Below, piece after piece: positions 4,964 through 6,573 of a stretch of DNA of 6,573 nucleotides (position 1 is the stretch's first letter; each line of letters starts with the position of its first letter). The stretch is taken from positions 1 to 6,573 of the forward strand of contig BNTQ01000123.1 in the NCBI GenBank assembly GCA_025996715.1. The letters are read 5' to 3'. This DNA is from Bacteroidia bacterium. Lineage in GTDB: Bacteria; Bacteroidota; Bacteroidia; Bacteroidales; UBA932. The notes under the pieces were generated by a model. The model ran no database searches and had not been told where the DNA came from. It worked only from the letters and a program-made list of their open reading frames with translations. Made by a program: the position numbers and the translations under genes.

Positions 4964-6573
4964 TTATTGCACCACCAATTTAGATATATTCTCGCCCACT
5001 TTCACAAAGTAAATACCTGCTCTCAGTCGCGACACATCAATGGTAGCGGTATTGTCGGAGTTGAACTGCAAAATGGGCAGTTCAAGTAGTAATACTCCAT
5101 TGATACTGTAAATCTCAACCGTAGGAGTATTAGTCCTGCTCTCAAGCATCAGCGTGCGTACATTGCCAATGTGCAGTTGGTATTCGTTAACAGGGATAGG
5201 GTTAGGATAGACCATCAGTGTGGACTTGGGGGATTTAACCACCATATCTTTCTCCGTAGAATAATAAATACCACCATCTTTGGTAGGCACCCTAAAAGTA
5301 TATTTTCCCGGTGCGATTTTATCCTCACGAGTGGGTCCTGCTGAGTAAACAAAGCCTGTGTCTATCAGTTCTCCATCTCGGTACCAATAACAGTTGATAG
5401 GATGAATACCATTCTCACGCAATTTGCGCAGATTGAGAAAGATAGCATTATTGCCCAATTTTGCCACTGCATAGGTGTCAAACGACAGCAGGGTATCATT
5501 AGCAGTTGTGTCCACCCATCTTCTTGTCGTATCCACCACTATCAAGGTGCCCGAATCAATTGCAAGCCTGTAGTTGCTGTTGAGCGTACCGCTTGCCACT
5601 GGAATAATTGCCTTTGGATAGGTACCTACGCTATCGGTAGATTGGGTGCAGGTTAATGCAACCGTAACACCGGCAGCGTCGCCCGAAAGCAGACCTATGT
5701 ATCTATAGGTGCTGTCCGGCACCGCGTTGGTGTTCACTGTGTCGTTCTGTTTCACTGTCTGGTCAAGTGCCTGCAGCCTCAACTCTTTGGGCGTAATGAT
5801 AAAACTGTCGGTAGCCTCTGCTTGTTGATAGTTGGCATTTGCCGCAAAGGTGGCTGTAACCGTGTATGTACCTACATTTGTGGGACGAGTTGCAATAGAC
5901 CCATAACTCGTGCTACCTCTGCCTGCGTACATATACGTTACACCAGCAATGCCATTAGTAGCAGATGCAGGAACAGGAACATTTGGCGTGCCGTACGTCC
6001 AGTCGTCGAGGCTTACGCTTGCAATGCCTATGCCCGGTGTTACATTCACCGTTATGTTCAAACTAAAGTCGTTGTAGTTGGCGGTGTCGGCGTTGTACTT
6101 GGCAGCGTAACTGCTTTGCGCTACGGTCAGTTTGGTGCTGTCGTTTGCCCAAGTGTAGCCCGACTGCAAACCGATTACGTCGCTCAATGTGTTGGTGGAC
6201 GTATAAACTGCTGTTAGAGCGGGGTGCGGCGTAATGTCGGCGACGGCATAAGCGGCTTTTGAAATATGCACCTTAACAAGTCCTGTGGCTACTGCGTAGT
6301 TGCCGCTGGGGTCGGTGTAGGCGGCACTATAAGTGTGGCCGCTATCAGCAACATTGAGAAACTGTTCATTGTCCCATACATAGTTTGTGTCGGACAAAGC
6401 AACATCTGATAATTTTAAACCCGGTGTGTAGGTAACATAAATGTCTGCATGCGTGAAACTGCCTGCGGCTTTGGATATATTCACTTGAATAGTGCTCGTA
6501 GTGTCGTAGTAGTTGCCTGCGGGGTCAATGTATTTGGCGGGGAACATGTTGCCGCTATCGGCTACTGTGAGTG
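4964..6573 (-). CDS. Large secreted repeat protein with MBG-like domains and type IX sorting domain (5' end outside window)
   Basis: About 535 residues are visible; the frame stays open to the right edge, so the start and signal peptide are missing. The Met at 6547 is internal to a repeat and is not the start. Counting from that Met: a repeat from before residue 1 to 63, a second from 64 to 139 and a partial third from 140 to about 170 share L-[TN]-V-A-D-S-G, D-P-[AS]-G-N-Y and V-x-I-S-K-A. Next come a beta-rich domain (172-253; TYGTPNVPVP, PTNVGTYTVTATF), an MBG-like domain (254-337; ITPKELRLQALDQTVKQND), and an Ig-like linker (about 340-440; CYWYRDGELIDTG). Residues 441-527 are a type A type IX sorting domain: VYPNP, VEIYSINGVLLLE, then LRAGIYFVKVGENISKLVVQ at the C terminus. 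The protein should pass Sec and the type IX secretion system to the surface or medium. It has no visible catalytic domain here; adhesion or a stalk role is inference. Confidence 0.88.
   Translation of the reverse strand, partial: LTVADSGNMFPAKYIDPAGNYYDTTSTIQVNISKAAGSFTHADIYVTYTPGLKLSDVALSDTNYVWDNEQFLNVADSGHTYSAAYTDPSGNYAVATGLVKVHISKAAYAVADITPHPALTAVYTSTNTLSDVIGLQSGYTWANDSTKLTVAQSSYAAKYNADTANYNDFSLNITVNVTPGIGIASVSLDDWTYGTPNVPVPASATNGIAGVTYMYAGRGSTSYGSIATRPTNVGTYTVTATFAANANYQQAEATDSFIITPKELRLQALDQTVKQNDTVNTNAVPDSTYRYIGLLSGDAAGVTVALTCTQSTDSVGTYPKAIIPVASGTLNSNYRLAIDSGTLIVVDTTRRWVDTTANDTLLSFDTYAVAKLGNNAIFLNLRKLRENGIHPINCYWYRDGELIDTGFVYSAGPTREDKIAPGKYTFRVPTKDGGIYYSTEKDMVVKSPKSTLMVYPNPIPVNEYQLHIGNVRTLMLESRTNTPTVEIYSINGVLLLELPILQFNSDNTATIDVSRLRAGIYFVKVGENISKLVVQ

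Noticed and set aside
5822..6217. 131-residue open frame on the plus strand
   Set aside because: It is antisense to the sorting-domain protein, with a Cys/Arg/Val-rich composition typical of the reverse of Thr/Ala/Tyr-rich repeats.

Overview
The window most likely comes from a Bacteroidota genome. Four things point that way: a C-terminal type IX secretion sorting domain on the large protein at the right edge, a small DUF4834-like membrane protein, AT-rich leaders without clear Shine-Dalgarno sites but with TAnnTTTG-type -7 elements, and intergenic DNA rich in palindromes of kinds I associate (from memory, not searched) with that phylum. I cannot name a genus.

Layout: bases 1-530 hold no convincing gene. 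They are packed with short repeats: two hairpins that share the same 13-base header, a run of heptamers, several smaller stems, and an 82-base nearly complete palindrome directly upstream of a probable promoter. Bases 531-3431 (+) encode a 966-residue AddB-like protein of the PD-(D/E)XK nuclease family, with an intact nuclease centre and the four cysteines of the AddB iron-sulfur cluster but no recognisable Walker A motif. Four bases later, 3436-4221 (+) encodes an exported PAP2-type phosphatase with all three catalytic motifs; the two are probably co-transcribed. Its stop codon overlaps the stop of a convergent gene. On the minus strand a small pair reads leftward: a helix-turn-helix-like protein (4712-4458), then the DUF4834-like single-pass membrane protein (4427-4218). 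Bases 4713-4963 are an AT-rich promoter region, a 42-base perfect-centre palindrome that probably acts as a terminator, and a C/G-tract element. Bases 4964-6573 (-) are the C-terminal part of a large secreted repeat protein whose start lies beyond the right edge.

How the parts work together: the AddB-like protein should act in end resection of double-strand DNA breaks with an AddA helicase that is not in this window. The PAP2 enzyme acts at the cell envelope and shares a transcript rather than an obvious pathway. The right-hand protein would be exported by Sec, moved across the outer membrane by the type IX system and attached to or released from the surface. I see no defence island, phage, transposase, tRNA, rRNA or CRISPR array. 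The most unusual material is the non-coding palindromes, not a new gene system.
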